Of a DNA stretch of 64,000 nucleotides, positions 8,378 through 17,869 are shown one piece after another. The stretch comes from Massilia timonae CCUG 45783. Lineage in GTDB: Bacteria > Pseudomonadota > Gammaproteobacteria > Burkholderiales > Burkholderiaceae_D. A program made the position numbers and the translations under genes. Every line of letters begins with the position of its first letter. Position 1 is the stretch's first letter. Location of the stretch: assembly GCF_000315425.1 (NCBI RefSeq), contig NZ_JH992924.1, forward strand, positions 184,695 through 248,694, in the 5' to 3' direction. The notes beneath the pieces are model-generated. The model did no database searches. It was not told the DNA's origin and saw only the letters and a list, made by a program, of their open reading frames with translations.

Positions 8378-10633
8378 ATGCCACGTCACCGTTCTTCCGT
8401 CTTGCTGCTCGCGCCGATCGTGGCGGGCACGCTGCTCGCCCCTGCCAGCGCCAGCGTCCAGCAGCCTCCCGCGGTCCCCGCACCTGCCGCGCCTGCGCCA
8501 GCTACCCCCGTACCGGAAGCCGAGGTTCCGGTCCAGTCGACGGTCTCGGTCAGCGCGGTACGCTCGTCGAACCGCATCGACCGCCAGGCCTATGACGTCA
8601 AGAGCGATTCTGCCGCCACCAACGACACCATCGCCGATACCCTGAACAAGGTGCCGTCGGTCGCGGTCGACCCGGACGGCAACGTGACCCTGCGTGGCCG
8701 CAGCAATGTGCAGATCCTCATCGACGGCAAGCCGTCCGCCATGATGCAGGGCGAGAACCGCGCCGCCGCCCTGGGCGCGCTGCCGGCCGCCGACCTCGAG
8801 TCGGTGGAGGTGATCAACAATCCCGGCGCGCAGTTCGGCAACGAGGGCGGCGGCGGGCCGATCATCAACCTGGTGATGCGGCGCGAGCGCACGCCGGGCA
8901 GCTTCGGCGTGGTCAACGCCAACGCCGGCGCCGAGGGCCGCTTCAATGCCTCGACCTTCGGCAGCTACACGGGCGGACGCCTGAGCGTGCAGGGCGCGCT
9001 GTTCGGCCGCCGCGACAGCCGCGGCTCGACCGGCGAGACGACGCGCGACCGCATCGATCCGGCCACCGGCGCCGTGGCCAGCAGCGTGCAGACCTCGACC
9101 AGCGAGAACGACACCGAGTCGGCCGGCTTCAACGGCTCCCTCAACTACAACCTGGGCGAGAAGGACGTGGTGTCGCTCAAGGCCAGCTTCAACGCCAACC
9201 GCCAGGATGGCCTGTCGTCCGAGCGCTACCGTGGCACCGACGCATCCGGGGCGGTCGAGAGCGACTACCTGCGCTCGACCGTGCGCGACACCGACAACCG
9301 CAGCTACAGCCTGGGCGCGAGCCTCGACCACAAGGGCGAGCTGCCGGGAGAGATCTTCAAGACCGACCTGCGCCTGTCCGGCACCCGGGGCGAGGGCGAC
9401 ACCCGTTACGCCAGCGACTACACGGTGCGTCCGATCAATTCGTCCGATCCGCTGACCCGCCAGGACAACCTGAACGAGACCCGCATCATCGACCTCACCG
9501 GCGATTACGAGCGTCCGGGTGAGGCCGGCGTGCTCAAGCTGGGCTACAAGGTCATCCGCAACAGCAGCGTGATCGACACCCGCTTCCTCGACGTCGATCC
9601 GGGCACGCTGTTCGAAACCGTGAACCCGGCGCGCACCAACCGCTTCGAGCTGGTCGACACCACGCTGGCGCTGTACGGCACCTACCAGATGCGCCTGGGC
9701 GAGAAGTGGGGCGTGCTGGGCGGCCTGCGCACCGAATACACCGATCTGGACATGGACCAGGTCACGACCGGGATCAAGGCCGGCAACCACTACCTGGAAG
9801 CGATCCCCAGCGCCTTCCTTACCTATGACCTGTCCGATAGCACGGCGCTGCGCCTGAGCTATGCGCACCGCATCCGCCGTCCGGGCGCCTCGGACCTGAA
9901 TCCCTTCGTGATCTACCGCGACGAAACGAACGTCTCGTCGGGCAATCCCGAGCTGATGCCGACCGAGTCCGACTCGCTCGAGCTGGGCGTCGAGACCAAG
10001 CTTGGCAACGTCGAGACCAATGTGCGCCTGTATGCGCGCCGCGACACCGACCTGATCTCGGAGCGCCGCTACTTCATTTCGGACACCGTGCTGCTGACCA
10101 CGCGCGAGAACGCGGGCACCAGCCGCTCGGGCGGACTGGAATTCACCTTCAGCGGTCGCGCCACGTCCAAGCTGACGATCAATGCCAGCGGCAATATCGG
10201 CTATTCGGAGCAATCGGTGCTGGGCAGCGTGAACGACGACAAGCGCAGCGCGACCTCGATCGCCGGCCGCGCGCGCTTTAATTACCAGTTCAATCCGGCC
10301 AACAGCCTGCAGCTGGTGCTCAATGCCCAGGGCAAGACGCTGTTCGGCGAGGGTTATCGCCAGCCGACCCGCACCGCGGACCTGAACTACCGGCACAACC
10401 TGAGCCAGGCCCTGAGCCTGGTCGTCAACGTCAACGACGTCTTCGATTCGCAGAAGTCGGAGTCGATCACCGAAACCGACAGCCTGCGCGAATACAGCCT
10501 GCGCCGCCAGGACGGGCGCCTGGTCTACGTCGGCCTGTCGTACCGCTTCGGCACCTTTGGCGGCGGACGCGGCCCGCGTGGCCCGGGCGGGCCGGGCTTC
10601 GGTCCACCGGGCGGCGGCATGGGGCCGCGGTAA
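8378..10633 (+). CDS. TonB-dependent outer-membrane receptor with Gly/Pro-rich tail
   Basis: A 751-residue outer-membrane receptor. A signal peptide (residues about 1-26) is followed by a Pro/Ala-rich linker, a plug domain (SDSAATNDTIADTLNKVP, VTLRGRSNVQILIDGKP, LESVEVINNPGAQF) and a large beta-barrel of the OMP_b-brl_3 type. The barrel apparently ends at GLSYRFG, after which come about 24 residues rich in Gly, Pro and Arg (FGGGRGPRGPGGPG and similar). ATG 8378 gives the signal peptide; the open frame upstream is not coding-like. The ligand is unknown. Confidence 0.85.
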   Translation: MPRHRSSVLLLAPIVAGTLLAPASASVQQPPAVPAPAAPAPATPVPEAEVPVQSTVSVSAVRSSNRIDRQAYDVKSDSAATNDTIADTLNKVPSVAVDPDGNVTLRGRSNVQILIDGKPSAMMQGENRAAALGALPAADLESVEVINNPGAQFGNEGGGGPIINLVMRRERTPGSFGVVNANAGAEGRFNASTFGSYTGGRLSVQGALFGRRDSRGSTGETTRDRIDPATGAVASSVQTSTSENDTESAGFNGSLNYNLGEKDVVSLKASFNANRQDGLSSERYRGTDASGAVESDYLRSTVRDTDNRSYSLGASLDHKGELPGEIFKTDLRLSGTRGEGDTRYASDYTVRPINSSDPLTRQDNLNETRIIDLTGDYERPGEAGVLKLGYKVIRNSSVIDTRFLDVDPGTLFETVNPARTNRFELVDTTLALYGTYQMRLGEKWGVLGGLRTEYTDLDMDQVTTGIKAGNHYLEAIPSAFLTYDLSDSTALRLSYAHRIRRPGASDLNPFVIYRDETNVSSGNPELMPTESDSLELGVETKLGNVETNVRLYARRDTDLISERRYFISDTVLLTTRENAGTSRSGGLEFTFSGRATSKLTINASGNIGYSEQSVLGSVNDDKRSATSIAGRARFNYQFNPANSLQLVLNAQGKTLFGEGYRQPTRTADLNYRHNLSQALSLVVNVNDVFDSQKSESITETDSLREYSLRRQDGRLVYVGLSYRFGTFGGGRGPRGPGGPGFGPPGGGMGPR

Positions 10634-10747
10634 ATACAGCCCGTCAGTACAGGCGATATGCCGGATGAATAATTCCGGCAAAGCGGCTTTCGGCGCAACA
10701 AGCTGTGACAGAATACGGGGACTTTTGTCCACTGCGTTCCCGATCCC

Positions 10748-12916
10748 ATGCTCCGACCAACGCTCATCGCGCTGACCCTCGCTGCGCTGCCGGCCGCCGC
10801 CCAAGTCAGCCCGCCATCCGACCCGCCGCCGGTCAGCCCGGATGCCATGCAGAAGGTCGAGGTCAAGGCGGACGCCAACAGCTACGACCCGCGGCGTGAC
10901 GACACCGCCAGCCGCATCGTGGTCTCGAACGAAGAGATCAAGCGCTACGGCGACACCTCCGTGCTCGACGTCTTCAAGCGCCTGCCCGGCATCACCGTCG
11001 GCGGTGGCGGCGGCCGCGGGGCGGGCGAAATCCGCATGCGCGGCCTGGGCAGCGGCTATACGCAGATCCTGATCAATGGCGAGCGGGCCCCGGCCGGCTT
11101 CGACATCGACCAGCTGTCGCCCGACGTCATCGAACGGATCGAGATCCTGCGCGCGGCCAGCGCCGAGTTTTCGACCCAGTCGATCGCCGGCACCATCAAC
11201 ATCGTGCTCAAGCGGGTGGTGCGAAAGGCGCAGCGCGAACTGCGGGTCGGCTACGGCAAGAGCGAGGACGCCAGCAACCCGAGCGCGAGCCTGAACATGT
11301 CGGACCGTCTCGACGCGCTGTCGTACTCGCTCGGCGCCAGCGTCTGGCGCTTCAACTTCGACCGTCCGCAACCGTACGAGGAAACGCAGATCGATCCGCA
11401 AGGCCGCCTGACGCAGCTGCGCCGCACCGAGCAGAACGACAGCGGCAGCCCGAAGGGCTTCAACCTCACGCCACGCCTGAACTGGACGCTCGAGAACGGC
11501 GACACGGTCAGCTGGCAGACGATGGTCTCGTACAATCGCAACGACTACCAGGGCAATGCGGTGACCACGACCGAGCTTGGCGCGCCGCCGCCGTACGACG
11601 TGCGCGACATGAACAACGAGGGCAACCACACGATGCTGCGCACGGACGTGAACTGGGTGCACAACCTGGAAGAGGGGGCGAAGCTCGACCTCAAGCTCGG
11701 CGCCAACGGCATGCGCAATCGCGGCGACTGGCGCGAATTTGACTACAACCTGGATCGCTTGGCGCGCGACTCCACCGTCCTGAGCGCGACCGACGAACGC
11801 GGGCTGACGCTGGTCGGCAAGTACACGACGCCGTGGAAGAAGGACCATGCCTTGTCGATGGGCTGGGATGCCGGCTACACGCAGCGCGAGGACGAGCGCG
11901 GCGAAATCGAGGTGTTGCCGCTGGCCGGGCGCGAGCTGATATCGAACGAAGAGTATGACGCCACCATCAAGCGCCTGGCGCTGTACATCCAGGACGAGTG
12001 GAACGTGAGCAAGCAGTGGTCGATGTATGCGGGCCTGCGCTGGGAAGGACTGGAGACGACCAGCGAGGGCAATACGTTCGAGACCAGCACCAACCGCGCC
12101 AGCGTGTTCTCGCCGCTGGCCCAGACCCTGTACAAGATTCCGGACAGCCGCGACCAGGTGCGCCTGGCGCTGACCCGCACCTTCAAGGCGCCGTCCGCGA
12201 GCAACCTGATCCCGCGCCGCTTCACGACGCCGAACAACAGCCAGACCGAACCCGACTACCGCGGCAATCCGGACCTGCAGCCGGAACTGGCGACCGGCAT
12301 CGACGCCGCCTACGAGCACTGGTGGGCCGAGAAGGCGCTGCTGAGCGCCAGCGTGTCGGTGCGCCGCATCGAGGACTACACGCGCCAGGGCCTGATCCTG
12401 GAAGACGGCCGCTGGATCCAGACCCCGGTCAACGACGGCGACGCGCTCACGCGCAGCCTGGAACTGGAGGCGAAGTTCCCGCTGTCGGCAGTCATGGAAG
12501 ACGTGCCGGAGATCGACCTGCGTGCGAGCGTGTCGCGCAACTGGTCCGAGGTGGACGCGGTGCCGGGCCCTGATAACCGCCTGGACCAGCAGGTGCCGTT
12601 GTCGGCGACGCTGGGGATCGACTACAAGACCCGCGACGGCAAGCTCAGTACCGGCGCCAGCTTCGCGTTCAAGGACGGCGGCCCGGTGCGGGTCAATGTG
12701 GAGCAGTCGCGCTACCAGAGCGTGCGGCGCGATCTGGACGTATATGCGTTGTGGAAGTTCAATCCGAAGTACCAGCTGCGGCTGGCCGCGTCGAACCTGC
12801 TGCGCCAGGATGGGGTGTCGGATTCACGCTATACCGATGAATTCGGGACGCTGCGCAGGACCAGTTTCAGTGAAGGACACACGATGGCGCGGGTGACGCT
12901 GGAGTCGCGGTTCTAA
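10748..12916 (+). CDS. TonB-dependent receptor
   Basis: A 722-residue outer-membrane active transporter. It has a short signal peptide (residues about 1-18), a plug with VSNEEIKRYGDTSVLDVFKRLPG and IRMRGLGSGYTQILINGERAP, and a C-terminal beta-barrel ending in VTLESRF. The terminal Phe is the usual assembly signal for outer-membrane barrels. It follows another TonB receptor by 114 bases on the same strand, but the two are not close copies (different plug and barrel sequences). The substrate is unknown. Confidence 0.88.
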   Translation: MLRPTLIALTLAALPAAAQVSPPSDPPPVSPDAMQKVEVKADANSYDPRRDDTASRIVVSNEEIKRYGDTSVLDVFKRLPGITVGGGGGRGAGEIRMRGLGSGYTQILINGERAPAGFDIDQLSPDVIERIEILRAASAEFSTQSIAGTINIVLKRVVRKAQRELRVGYGKSEDASNPSASLNMSDRLDALSYSLGASVWRFNFDRPQPYEETQIDPQGRLTQLRRTEQNDSGSPKGFNLTPRLNWTLENGDTVSWQTMVSYNRNDYQGNAVTTTELGAPPPYDVRDMNNEGNHTMLRTDVNWVHNLEEGAKLDLKLGANGMRNRGDWREFDYNLDRLARDSTVLSATDERGLTLVGKYTTPWKKDHALSMGWDAGYTQREDERGEIEVLPLAGRELISNEEYDATIKRLALYIQDEWNVSKQWSMYAGLRWEGLETTSEGNTFETSTNRASVFSPLAQTLYKIPDSRDQVRLALTRTFKAPSASNLIPRRFTTPNNSQTEPDYRGNPDLQPELATGIDAAYEHWWAEKALLSASVSVRRIEDYTRQGLILEDGRWIQTPVNDGDALTRSLELEAKFPLSAVMEDVPEIDLRASVSRNWSEVDAVPGPDNRLDQQVPLSATLGIDYKTRDGKLSTGASFAFKDGGPVRVNVEQSRYQSVRRDLDVYALWKFNPKYQLRLAASNLLRQDGVSDSRYTDEFGTLRRTSFSEGHTMARVTLESRF

Positions 12917-12960
12917 GCTGGCTGGCCGACGGCGGCATTATTCGTTCGCTGGCCTCAAAA

Positions 12961-13065
12961 CGTCGTTCCCGCGAAGGCGGGAACCTAAGCCTTCAGCGCA
13001 TCCGCTCGAGCAAATATCGGTGGGGATGCATGTACACTTGGGTTCCCGCCTGCGCGGGAACGACG
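12961..13065. repeat. REP-like palindrome pair
   Basis: Two 25-base arms, 12961-12985 and 13041-13065, are inverted copies differing at one base (CGTCGTTCCCGCGAAGGCGG... against its complement). Each arm is itself a short palindrome (TTCCCGC / GCGGGAA). They sit between the end of the TonB receptor and the end of pilU, the usual location of REP/BIME-type extragenic palindromes. They could also act as a bidirectional transcription stop. Confidence 0.75.
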
Positions 13066-13110
13066 TGTGGGAGGTGGTGGTGATTGCCGAGGGTCGCAGT
13101 ATGCCGGTCG

Positions 13111-14247
13111 TCAGATCAACCCCAGCTTCTCCGTCCCACTCGAAAAATCGCGGTTCTTCGCGTGCTTGCTATTGAGCTTGATGTTCAAGCGCAGGTCATT
13201 CACCGAATCCGCATTGCGCAGCGCATCCTCATAAGTGATCTTGTCCGCCTCATACAGGTCGAACAGCGCCTGATCGAAAGTCTGCATCCCCAGCTCGCGC
13301 GACTTCTTCATGATCTCCTTGATCTCGTGCACCTCGCCCTTGAAGATCAGGTCAGAGATCAAGGGAGAGTTCAGCAGGATCTCGATCGCCACCACGCGCC
13401 CCTTGGCTTCCTTCTTAGGAATCAGCCGCTGCGAGATCAGGCCCTTGAGGTTCAGCGACAGGTCCATCAGCAGCTGCTGTCTGCGCTCTTCAGGGAAGAA
13501 GTTGATGATGCGGTCAAGCGCCTGGTTGGCGCTGTTGGCGTGCAGGGTGGCCAGGCACAGGTGGCCGGTTTCGGCGAAGGCGATCGCGTGTTCCATCGTC
13601 TCGCGGTCGCGGATTTCGCCGATCTGGATCACGTCCGGCGCCTGGCGCAGCGAATTCTTCAGCGCCGCTTCGAAGCTGTCGGTATCGACGCCCACTTCGC
13701 GCTGCGTGATCACGCAGTTGCGGTGCGGGTGGACGAATTCCACCGGGTCCTCGACCGTGATGATGTGGCCGTAGCTGTTCTCGTTGCGGTAGCCGACCAT
13801 CGCCGCCAGCGTGGTCGATTTGCCCGAGCCCGTGGCGCCGACCATGATCACCAGGCCGCGCTTGGTCATCACGACGTCCTTGAGCGTGTCGGGCAGGGCG
13901 AGGTCTTCGAACTTCGGGATCGCGGTGGTGATCACGCGCAGCACCATGCCCACGCAACCCATCTGCATGAAGCTTGATACGCGGAAGCGCCCCAGGTCGC
14001 CCGGCGTGATCGCGAAGTTCGCTTCGCGCGTGAGCTCGAAGCCGGCCGCCTGCTTGTCGTTCATGATCGCGCGCGCCAGGTCGGCCGTGTGGCTGGCGGT
14101 GAGCGCCTGGCTCGACACCGGCGTCATGCGGCCGTCGATCTTGATCGCCGGCGGGAAGCCCGCCGTGATGAACAGGTCGGAACCGCCCTTGCTGACCATC
14201 AGGCGCAGCAGGTCGAACATGAACTTGGATGCCTGGTCGCGTTCCAT
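13111..14247 (-). CDS. pilU: Type IV pilus retraction ATPase PilU
   Basis: A 378-residue PilT/PilU family ATPase. Walker A is GATGSGKS at residues 137-144; the Asp box ITVEDPVEFVH, the Walker B region DVIQIGEIRDRETMEHAIAFAETGHL and the His box LATLHANSANQA are all present. It is closer to PilU than PilT because of the longer N- and C-terminal ends (ending SSGTEKLGLI) and its place just downstream of pilT. PilU is a partner of PilT in pilus retraction at the inner membrane. Confidence 0.9.
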   Translation of the reverse strand: MERDQASKFMFDLLRLMVSKGGSDLFITAGFPPAIKIDGRMTPVSSQALTASHTADLARAIMNDKQAAGFELTREANFAITPGDLGRFRVSSFMQMGCVGMVLRVITTAIPKFEDLALPDTLKDVVMTKRGLVIMVGATGSGKSTTLAAMVGYRNENSYGHIITVEDPVEFVHPHRNCVITQREVGVDTDSFEAALKNSLRQAPDVIQIGEIRDRETMEHAIAFAETGHLCLATLHANSANQALDRIINFFPEERRQQLLMDLSLNLKGLISQRLIPKKEAKGRVVAIEILLNSPLISDLIFKGEVHEIKEIMKKSRELGMQTFDQALFDLYEADKITYEDALRNADSVNDLRLNIKLNSKHAKNRDFSSGTEKLGLI

Positions 14248-14258
14248 CTGGATGATCC

Positions 14259-15302
14259 TTAGCCGAGGAAGTTTTCCGGGATCTTGGCCGCGGCGCGCGC
14301 GGCGCCGGTCGAGATCACGTTACGGCGCACCAGCTCCGTCAGGTTCTGGTCCAGCGTCTGCATGCCGGCATTGCTGCCGGTCTGGATGGCAGAGTACATC
14401 TGGGCGATCTTGGCTTCGCGGATCAGGTTGCGGATCGCCGGGGTGCCGATCATGATTTCGTGCGCCGCCACGCGGCCCGAGCCGTCCTTGGTCTTGAGCA
14501 GCGTCTGCGAGATCACGGCCTGCAGCGATTCGGACAGCATCGCGCGCACCATCTCCTTCTCTTCGGCCGGGAACACGTCGACGATACGGTCGATGGTCTT
14601 GGCGGCCGACGAGGTGTGCAGGGTGCCGAACACCAAGTGACCCGTCTCGGCCGCCGACAGCGCCAGGCGGATGGTTTCCAGGTCGCGCAATTCGCCGACC
14701 AGGATCGCGTCCGGGTCTTCGCGCAGCGCCGAACGCAGCGCGTTGTTGAACGACAGCGTGTGCGGGCCGACTTCGCGCTGGTTGATCAGGCACTTCTTGG
14801 ACTCGTGCACGAACTCGATCGGGTCTTCGATGGTGAGGATGTGGCCGTACTCGTTCTCGTTCAGGTGGTTCACCATCGCCGCCAGCGTGGTCGATTTACC
14901 AGAGCCGGTCGGGCCGGTCACCAGCACCAGGCCGCGCGGCTTCATGGCCAGGTCGGCGAAGATCTTCGGGGCGTTCAGCTCTTCGAGGGTCAGGATCTTG
15001 GACGGAATCGTGCGCAGCACGGCCGACGCGCCGCGCTCCTGGTTGAAGGCGTTGACGCGGAAGCGCGCAAGACCAGGGATCGCGAACGAGAAGTCGCACT
15101 CGAGCACTTCTTCGTACTGCTTGCGCTGGCCGTCGTTCATGATGTCATAGATCATGCCGTGCACGTCCTTGTGCTCGAGCGGCGGCAGGTTAATGCGGCG
15201 CACGTCGCCATGCACGCGGATCATCGGCGGCAGGCCGGCCGACAGGTGCAAGTCTGAAGCCTTGTTCTTGACCGAGAAGGCGAGTAATTCCGAAATGTCC
15301 AT
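14259..15302 (-). CDS. pilT: Type IV pilus retraction ATPase PilT
   Basis: A 347-residue hexameric retraction motor of type IV pili. The start MDISELLAFSVKNKASDLHLSAGLPP is the classical PilT N-terminus. Walker A is GPTGSGKS at residues 130-137, the Asp box LTIEDPIEFVH, Walker B DAILVGELRDLETIRLALSAAETGHL, and the AIRNLIRE motif that is needed for retraction by PilT is present. pilU follows 11 bases downstream in the same transcript. It is divergent from the yggS-type gene. Confidence 0.95.
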   Translation of the reverse strand: MDISELLAFSVKNKASDLHLSAGLPPMIRVHGDVRRINLPPLEHKDVHGMIYDIMNDGQRKQYEEVLECDFSFAIPGLARFRVNAFNQERGASAVLRTIPSKILTLEELNAPKIFADLAMKPRGLVLVTGPTGSGKSTTLAAMVNHLNENEYGHILTIEDPIEFVHESKKCLINQREVGPHTLSFNNALRSALREDPDAILVGELRDLETIRLALSAAETGHLVFGTLHTSSAAKTIDRIVDVFPAEEKEMVRAMLSESLQAVISQTLLKTKDGSGRVAAHEIMIGTPAIRNLIREAKIAQMYSAIQTGSNAGMQTLDQNLTELVRRNVISTGAARAAAKIPENFLG

Positions 15303-15376
15303 TTATAATCCCTGTGGCTCGAGGTGCGCCTTTGTCATCATCGCGGCTCGAAAAATATTTCCTATAGAAAATCATT

Positions 15377-16078
15377 ATGTCCACAATCGCCGCCAACTTG
15401 CAAGCTGTCGAAGCGACAATCGGGGAGGCTGTGCAAGCCGCTGGACGCGCCCGGGACGAGGTGCAATTGCTCGCTGTTTCCAAGACATTTCCTGCTCAAG
15501 CGGTGCTGGATGCGATGGCGTCCGGACAACGTGCGTTCGGCGAAAATTATCTGCAAGAAGCGCTCGACAAGATCGCGAACGTCGCGCAGACGCAACCCGA
15601 TGCGCTGGTCGAATGGCATTTCATCGGCCCCATCCAGAGCAACAAGACGCGCCCGATCGCGGCCAGCTTCCACTGGGTGCACACGGTCGAGCGCCTTAAG
15701 ATCGCCCAGCGCCTGTCCGAACAGCGCCCGCCCGAACTCGGGCCTTTGAATATCTGCCTGCAAGTGAACATCAGCGGCGAGGCCAGCAAGAGCGGCGCAT
15801 CCGAGGCTGAATTGCCGGAACTGGCGCGCGCCGTGGCGCAGTTGCCGAACCTGCGCCTGCGCGGCTTGATGGCGATCCCCGAACGCGCGACCGAACCCGA
15901 GCAGCAGCGCGCCGCCTTTGCCCGCCTGCGCAAGCTGCACGACGCGCTGCGCGCCGACGGCCTGGCGCTCGATACGCTGTCGATGGGCATGTCGGGCGAC
16001 ATGGCGGCGGCGATCGCGGAAGGCGCGACCATCGTGCGCATCGGCAGCGCCATCTTTGGCGCACGCAATTACGACTAA
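15377..16078 (+). CDS. YggS-family pyridoxal 5'-phosphate homeostasis protein
   Basis: A 233-residue PLP-binding protein of the YggS/PROSC family, which keeps free PLP and amino-acid pools in balance. The PLP lysine is K36 in LLAVSKTFP. Other family segments are FGENYLQEALDKI, WHFIGPIQSNKTRPIA, LNICLQVNISGEASKSG and LSMGMSGDMAAAIAEGATIVRIGSAIFG. The gene is followed after 11 bases by proC, the usual YggS-ProC pairing. Confidence 0.93.
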   Translation: MSTIAANLQAVEATIGEAVQAAGRARDEVQLLAVSKTFPAQAVLDAMASGQRAFGENYLQEALDKIANVAQTQPDALVEWHFIGPIQSNKTRPIAASFHWVHTVERLKIAQRLSEQRPPELGPLNICLQVNISGEASKSGASEAELPELARAVAQLPNLRLRGLMAIPERATEPEQQRAAFARLRKLHDALRADGLALDTLSMGMSGDMAAAIAEGATIVRIGSAIFGARNYD

Positions 16079-16089
16079 CAGGAAAACAC

Positions 16090-16902
16090 ATGAAGATCAC
16101 GTTCATTGGTGGCGGCAATATGGCAGCCGCGCTCATCTCGGGCATCGTCCGCCAGGCGGGTTCGGGCGCGAACATCCACGTCGTCGACCGTAACCCCGAA
16201 GCGCTGGAGCGCCTGTCGCAACAGTACGGTGTGCGCACCGCGACGGCGATCGACGAACAGGTCGGGGAAAGCGAAGTCGTGGTGCTCGCGATCAAGCCGC
16301 AGCAGATGCGCGAAGTCGCGGCCGAGCTGGCGCCGCTGTTGAACCGCCAGCTGGTGCTGTCGATCGCCGCCGGCATCCGCAGCAGCGATCTGTCGCGCTG
16401 GCTCGGCGGCTACGACGCGATCGTGCGCACGATGCCGAACACGCCGGCGCTGATCGGCATGGGCGTGACTGGCCTTGTTGCGCAGACGGGCGTGAGCGAG
16501 GCCCAGCGCGCGCAGGCCGACACGGTGATGCGCGCGGTCGGCAAGACCGTGTGGCTGGATGACGAGGCGCAGATCGATCCGGTGACGGCGGTGTCGGGCA
16601 GCGGTCCGGCCTATGTGTTCTTCTTCCTGGAAGCGATGCAGGAGGCGGCACTGCAAATGGGCTTGAACGCGGAGCAGGGCAGGGAGCTGGCGCTGGCCAC
16701 TTTCACCGGCGCGGCGCAGCTGGCGGCGCAGTCGGATGAGCCGGTCGAGGTGCTGCGGCAGCGGGTGACCTCGAAGGGTGGGACTACGCATGCGGCGATC
16801 AGTAGCATGGAGGCGGCTGGCGTCAAGGAAGCCATTGTCGCGGCGATGAAGGCGGCGGCGGCGCGTGGGCGTGAGCTGGGTGAGGAATTGGGTAGCAACT
16901 GA
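16090..16902 (+). CDS. proC: Pyrroline-5-carboxylate reductase
   Basis: A 270-residue NAD(P)H-dependent enzyme that makes L-proline from 1-pyrroline-5-carboxylate. The N-terminal Rossmann motif is FIGGGNMAAALISG, and the C-terminal family signature is VTSKGGTTHAAISSMEAAGV. AVSGSGPAYVFFFLEAMQEAA, also conserved, lies between them. Length is normal. It is the last clearly chromosomal gene before the insertion-sequence-rich island. Confidence 0.95.
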   Translation: MKITFIGGGNMAAALISGIVRQAGSGANIHVVDRNPEALERLSQQYGVRTATAIDEQVGESEVVVLAIKPQQMREVAAELAPLLNRQLVLSIAAGIRSSDLSRWLGGYDAIVRTMPNTPALIGMGVTGLVAQTGVSEAQRAQADTVMRAVGKTVWLDDEAQIDPVTAVSGSGPAYVFFFLEAMQEAALQMGLNAEQGRELALATFTGAAQLAAQSDEPVEVLRQRVTSKGGTTHAAISSMEAAGVKEAIVAAMKAAAARGRELGEELGSN

Positions 16903-16949
16903 GCGCGGCTGGCAAAACTGTTCAGCATATCGCAAACGGATGAGCGAGT

Positions 16950-17072
16950 GCCCCATATGATTCGACGGTGCACGCGGAGCAGTTGCAGAAGCGCCTCGTG
17001 GATACGCTGCCAAACACCAACCTGCATCCATTCGTGAATGTTGACGCCAAATATATTATGCGACTGCCGCAT
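16950..17072 (-). pseudogene. IS5-family transposase fragment
   Basis: The minus-strand frame from 17072 reads MRQSHNIFGVNIHEWMQVGV, then WQRIHEALLQLLRVHRRIIW. The HEWMQxGVWQRxHExLL stretch matches the N-terminal third of IS5-family (IS1480-like) transposases from memory. Neither the catalytic DDE part nor terminal repeats can be seen, so this is a degraded remnant about 40 codons long. It marks the left edge of the accessory island. Confidence 0.5.
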
Positions 17073-17401
17073 CCGGCTTCACACGGCAGGTAGTCACAGA
17101 GACTCCGGTAATGAGACAAGCATGACCACGCTCAGGTTGCGCGAACATTGATACGTGGCGCCTCCCTTTGGACGATCAGCTGGAGGCAAAGAGATGATCT
17201 ACCATGCGTGGCCAAAAGGTCTTCGGGAAGAAGTACTTAAGCCACGGCATCAGTTCTTCTGCAAAGCGCCGCAATTTTAATGCTCGGACTGAGCATGGGT
17301 ACGTCCGCTATCGACCCTAAGCAGTCATTGCATCTGCACGCTGGACTGTAATATAAGTTTGGTAGTGGCACCCATAATTGGTTGAAGCACTGAACTCGAC
17401 T
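17073..17401. other. Intergenic stretch without a recognisable gene
   Basis: About 330 bases between the IS5 fragment and the next hypothetical gene. All frames are short and none gives a recognisable product. No convincing RNA gene or promoter stands out. It is probably remnant DNA. Confidence 0.5.
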
Positions 17402-17869
17402 TCAAATGTCTTGAGGAATCTCCTCTCCGGTCAGATCTTTGTATCGTGCTTCGCAGGCAATTTGCGCGATTACCATTCCTCGAAGACAACCGTGCATTAC
17501 TTCATAGATACCGTCAACAATTATGTGGGGCGAGTCGAGCCCTTCATTCTCCGCGCGCGTCAGCAGAAGGGCAGCCTCAAACTTCGACGCAGTTCGGAAG
17601 ACCAGCGTCCACGTCAGCGCCTCCTTCAAATCGATTTTCCAATGCGGAACGGTGACGGCGTGCTCCATTGCTCGCCGCATCCGGTTGGCTGCGTGTTCTA
17701 GGAGTGACCGCTTCATAAAGCTGTTCTTGCCGCCGAAACGGCTGTACTCAACGATCGCGTTCACATTCAACGCAAAAATGTGAGTAGCGAGGACAAGGTT
17801 CGCCTGCTCCATGTTTTCAGCAGTTTCTGCTTCCCTACGCTGCTCCTGATGATCGATTCTGATGATCAT
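17402..17869 (-). CDS. Hypothetical protein, possibly N-terminally frameshifted membrane protein
   Basis: A 155-residue protein, largely helical, with no recognised family. The annotated start (ATG 17869) has no clear Shine-Dalgarno site. In frame just upstream of it lies a hydrophobic run (LLQIAAILASLMIIRI), then a TAA. In another frame a little further upstream (about 17900-17980) a second hydrophobic helix (WLAISLVLSIFIVIGLAQ) can be read. This suggests an original protein with two N-terminal membrane helices broken by a single-base shift near 17885-17900. The DNA is AT-richer than the flanking chromosome. Confidence 0.55.
   Translation of the reverse strand: MIIRIDHQEQRREAETAENMEQANLVLATHIFALNVNAIVEYSRFGGKNSFMKRSLLEHAANRMRRAMEHAVTVPHWKIDLKEALTWTLVFRTASKFEAALLLTRAENEGLDSPHIIVDGIYEVMHGCLRGMVIAQIACEARYKDLTGEEIPQDI

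Noticed and set aside
8342..12319. A 1325-codon minus-strand open frame
   Set aside because: It is antisense to two well-supported TonB receptor genes and arises from high GC content; its translation shows no domain.
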